In this document: one piece after another, positions 5,465 to 6,344 of the stretch | Numbering within the stretch: the stretch's first letter is position 1 | How the letters are laid out: the number at the start of each line of letters is the position of its first letter | Assembly: GCA_017617145.1 (NCBI GenBank) | Contig: JAFZWX010000120.1 | Span: 1 to 6,344 of the forward strand | Source of the DNA: Treponema sp. | GTDB taxonomy: Bacteria; Spirochaetota; Spirochaetia; Treponematales; Treponemataceae | Length of the DNA: 6,344 nt | Reading direction: 5' to 3' | Position numbers and translations under genes: made by a program | The notes under the pieces: model-generated | What the model was told of the DNA's origin: nothing | The model's input: the letters and a program-made list of their open reading frames with translations, nothing else | Database searches by the model: none

Positions 5465-5782
5465 ATGGATGTTTTAGAAAGAATACGTTCCCTTAGGCTT
5501 GAACGAAACTGGTCAGAATATCAGCTGTCGGAAAAATCCGGTCTTACTCAGTCTACAATTTCTGCATGGTTCAGAACTAAGACATTGCCGACAATTCCTT
5601 CTCTTGAAAAGATATGTTCTGCTTTCAATATTTCTCTTGCTCAATTCTTTTTTGATGAAACAGGAACTCAGACTGTATTAACCGAAAAACAGTATAAACT
5701 TATTCGCCAATTCAACCGGTTGTCTGAAAAGCAACAGAATTCTCTTATTTCATTTCTAGAAGATACGACAAATTCTTTATAA
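5465..5782 (+). CDS. XRE/HTH_3-family transcriptional regulator
   Basis: A 105-residue DNA-binding protein with a helix-turn-helix of the Cro/C1 type at residues 4-62: IRSLRLERNWSEYQLSEKSG, the recognition helix LTQSTISAWF at 27-36, then LPTIPSLEKICSAFNISLAQFF at 41-62, the usual scaffold of the family. Residues 74-100 are a short helical tail (EKQYKLIRQFNRLSEKQQNS) that may support dimerisation. It is divergent from the four-gene operon, and the inverted repeats in between make it the likely repressor of that operon and of itself. There is no Shine-Dalgarno sequence before the ATG; a TATTAT at 5454-5459 is so close that the message may be leaderless. No other in-frame start gives a better fit. 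Its stop is 8 bases from repeat copy B. Confidence 0.88.
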   Translation: MDVLERIRSLRLERNWSEYQLSEKSGLTQSTISAWFRTKTLPTIPSLEKICSAFNISLAQFFFDETGTQTVLTEKQYKLIRQFNRLSEKQQNSLISFLEDTTNSL

Positions 5783-5790
5783 AGTTTTTT

Positions 5791-5984
5791 ACGTTAGGGA
5801 TTGCAGCACCTAGGGAACGGCACTGCGAAGCAGGGCAAAAACAGTCCAGTGGACTGTTTTTAGTGAGTCTCCAAGCAACTGTGTTGCGAAGGTTAGTCCC
5901 GAACGAAGTGAGGGATGAGCCGAATAGGCGAAGTGCGAAAAGCCCGACCCCGCAGGTGGCGAAGACAGCTGCGGGGGAATGCCC
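5791..5984. repeat. GC-rich dispersed repeat, copy B (long form)
   Basis: This 194-bp element has the same ends as copy A (ACGTTAGGGATTG and GGGGGAATGCCC) and a longer middle made of consecutive hairpins: CTGC/GCAG near 5823-5833, AAAAACAGTCC/GGACTGTTTTT at 5837-5861, GCAAC/GTTGC at 5875-5887, TCCC/GGGA near 5897-5915, and CCCCGCAG/CTGCGGGG at 5948-5976. It fills the space between the converging regulator gene and hicB side, lying 8 bases from the regulator stop and 8 bases from the stop of the gene remnant. The homology with copy A runs to about 6000 and includes that TAA. Plus-strand translation through it is open but I regard it as spurious. Confidence 0.8.
5837..5861. terminator. symmetric bidirectional terminator inside repeat copy B
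   Basis: A perfect 11-bp inverted repeat (AAAAACAGTCC and GGACTGTTTTT) with loop AGT. Because the outer arm is A5/T5, the hairpin is followed by a T-run on both strands. It can therefore end transcription of the plus-strand regulator gene and of the minus-strand hicB side. Copy A lacks this hairpin. Confidence 0.7.
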
Positions 5985-5992
5985 GAATTTTC

Positions 5993-6070
5993 TTATTTCT
6001 CAAAATCAAGAACAGTCATATCATCAGGAAGAAAAAACAAAAACCAACAATCCAAAAAATTTTTTTCATA
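5993..6070 (-). pseudogene. 3' remnant of a paralogue of the 678-1061 secreted-protein gene
   Basis: The minus strand encodes FLFFLPDDMTVLDFEK and a stop, matching FLIFLPDEMPVYDFEE at the end of the secreted protein at 678-1061. By my count 43 of 51 bases agree between 5993-6043 and 678-728. Upstream the similarity fades after an EK, and the frame meets a TAG at 6097-6095 that is also the hicB stop. In a second frame an ATG at 6069 starts MKKIFWIVGFCFFFLMI, which looks like a signal peptide and then stops. The remnant could thus be the two ends of a gene joined by an out-of-frame internal deletion. There is no complete protein here. Confidence 0.65.
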
Positions 6071-6094
6071 GAAACTCAGCGAGCCGGCAACTAT

Positions 6095-6344
6095 CTATAA
6101 AGTTAATTGCATTGCATTTAATTCATCTTTTAATGATTTTTCTACGAAACTGTTTAAGGACATATTCATTTTTTTTGCAGCTATGGCTACTTTACTATGA
6201 AACAAAGGAGAAAGACGAACATTAAATTTTCCAGAGTAAGGTTTCTCAGGTTCAATTCCGTCTTCTTTACACCACTCAAGATAATCATCTACTGAAGCAT
6301 GAAATTCATTTTCAACTTCATCTACGGTTGTTCCCTGAAAAGTA
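6095..6344 (-). CDS. hicB: HicB-family antitoxin, partial (start outside window)
   Basis: The last 82 codons of a gene that begins beyond the right edge; the first complete codon is at 6343-6341. The protein reads TFQGTTVDEVENEFHASVDD at the start, the end of the partly degraded RNase-H-like domain of HicB. About 10 residues of linker follow, then a ribbon-helix-helix domain, FNVRLSPLFHSKVAIAAKKM and NMSLNSFVEKSL, which binds operator DNA. HicB neutralises the HicA mRNA interferase and autoregulates the pair. The hicA partner would be expected just outside the window, most often upstream of hicB. The TAG at 6097-6095 is in frame with the gene remnant downstream, so read-through would add a hydrophobic tail. 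Confidence 0.88.
   Translation of the reverse strand, partial: TFQGTTVDEVENEFHASVDDYLEWCKEDGIEPEKPYSGKFNVRLSPLFHSKVAIAAKKMNMSLNSFVEKSLKDELNAMQLTL

Noticed and set aside
5863..6225. Plus-strand ORF of 120 aa through repeat B into the hicB region
   Set aside because: It reads repeat sequence, then antisense of the remnant and of hicB; no ribosome site and no recognisable protein.

Overview
The window looks like part of an accessory region of a low-GC spirochaete, most probably a host-associated Treponema. This rests on family content (paired CsgG/FlgO-like periplasmic proteins, a DUF1566 C-terminal domain, a stand-alone TfoX N-terminal domain, small toxin-antitoxin genes) and on a GC-rich dispersed repeat in an AT-rich background. 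No rRNA, housekeeping gene or plasmid marker is present, so the genus is an inference. Almost every gene is on the minus strand; only one regulator is on the plus strand.

Layout from left to right. Positions 1-227 hold no gene I can support. Repeat copy A (228-347) is followed by three co-directional minus-strand units: a TfoX-N domain protein (356-667), a small secreted protein of unknown function (678-1061) and a broken ToxN/AbiQ-family toxin gene (1070-1587). Upstream of the toxin, in transcription order, are a sigma70-type promoter (1739-1767), three 35-nt pseudoknot-forming repeats (1627-1731) and a Rho-independent terminator (1602-1625). This is a complete type III toxin-antitoxin layout whose toxin frame is interrupted near 1377-1381.

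Positions 1776-5331 form a four-gene minus-strand operon. In transcription order it encodes a four-TM membrane protein, a secreted CsgG-like/DUF1566 protein, a cytoplasmic DUF4062 (TIR-like) protein with a beta-rich tail, and a second secreted CsgG-like protein. It has a good promoter (5406-5434) in a 133-bp divergent intergenic region. Two inverted repeats there overlap the -10 and -35, next to the divergent XRE-type regulator gene (5465-5782), which suggests the regulator controls the operon. I know of no described system with this gene set, so it is the best candidate for something undescribed.

On the right, repeat copy B (5791-5984) follows the regulator. Next to it is a remnant (5993-6070) of a paralogue of the 678-1061 gene, then the 3' part of a hicB antitoxin gene that runs off the window. 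The repeat and the gene tail thus occur twice, in the same order and orientation, about 5.5 kb apart, bracketing the operon and the type III system.
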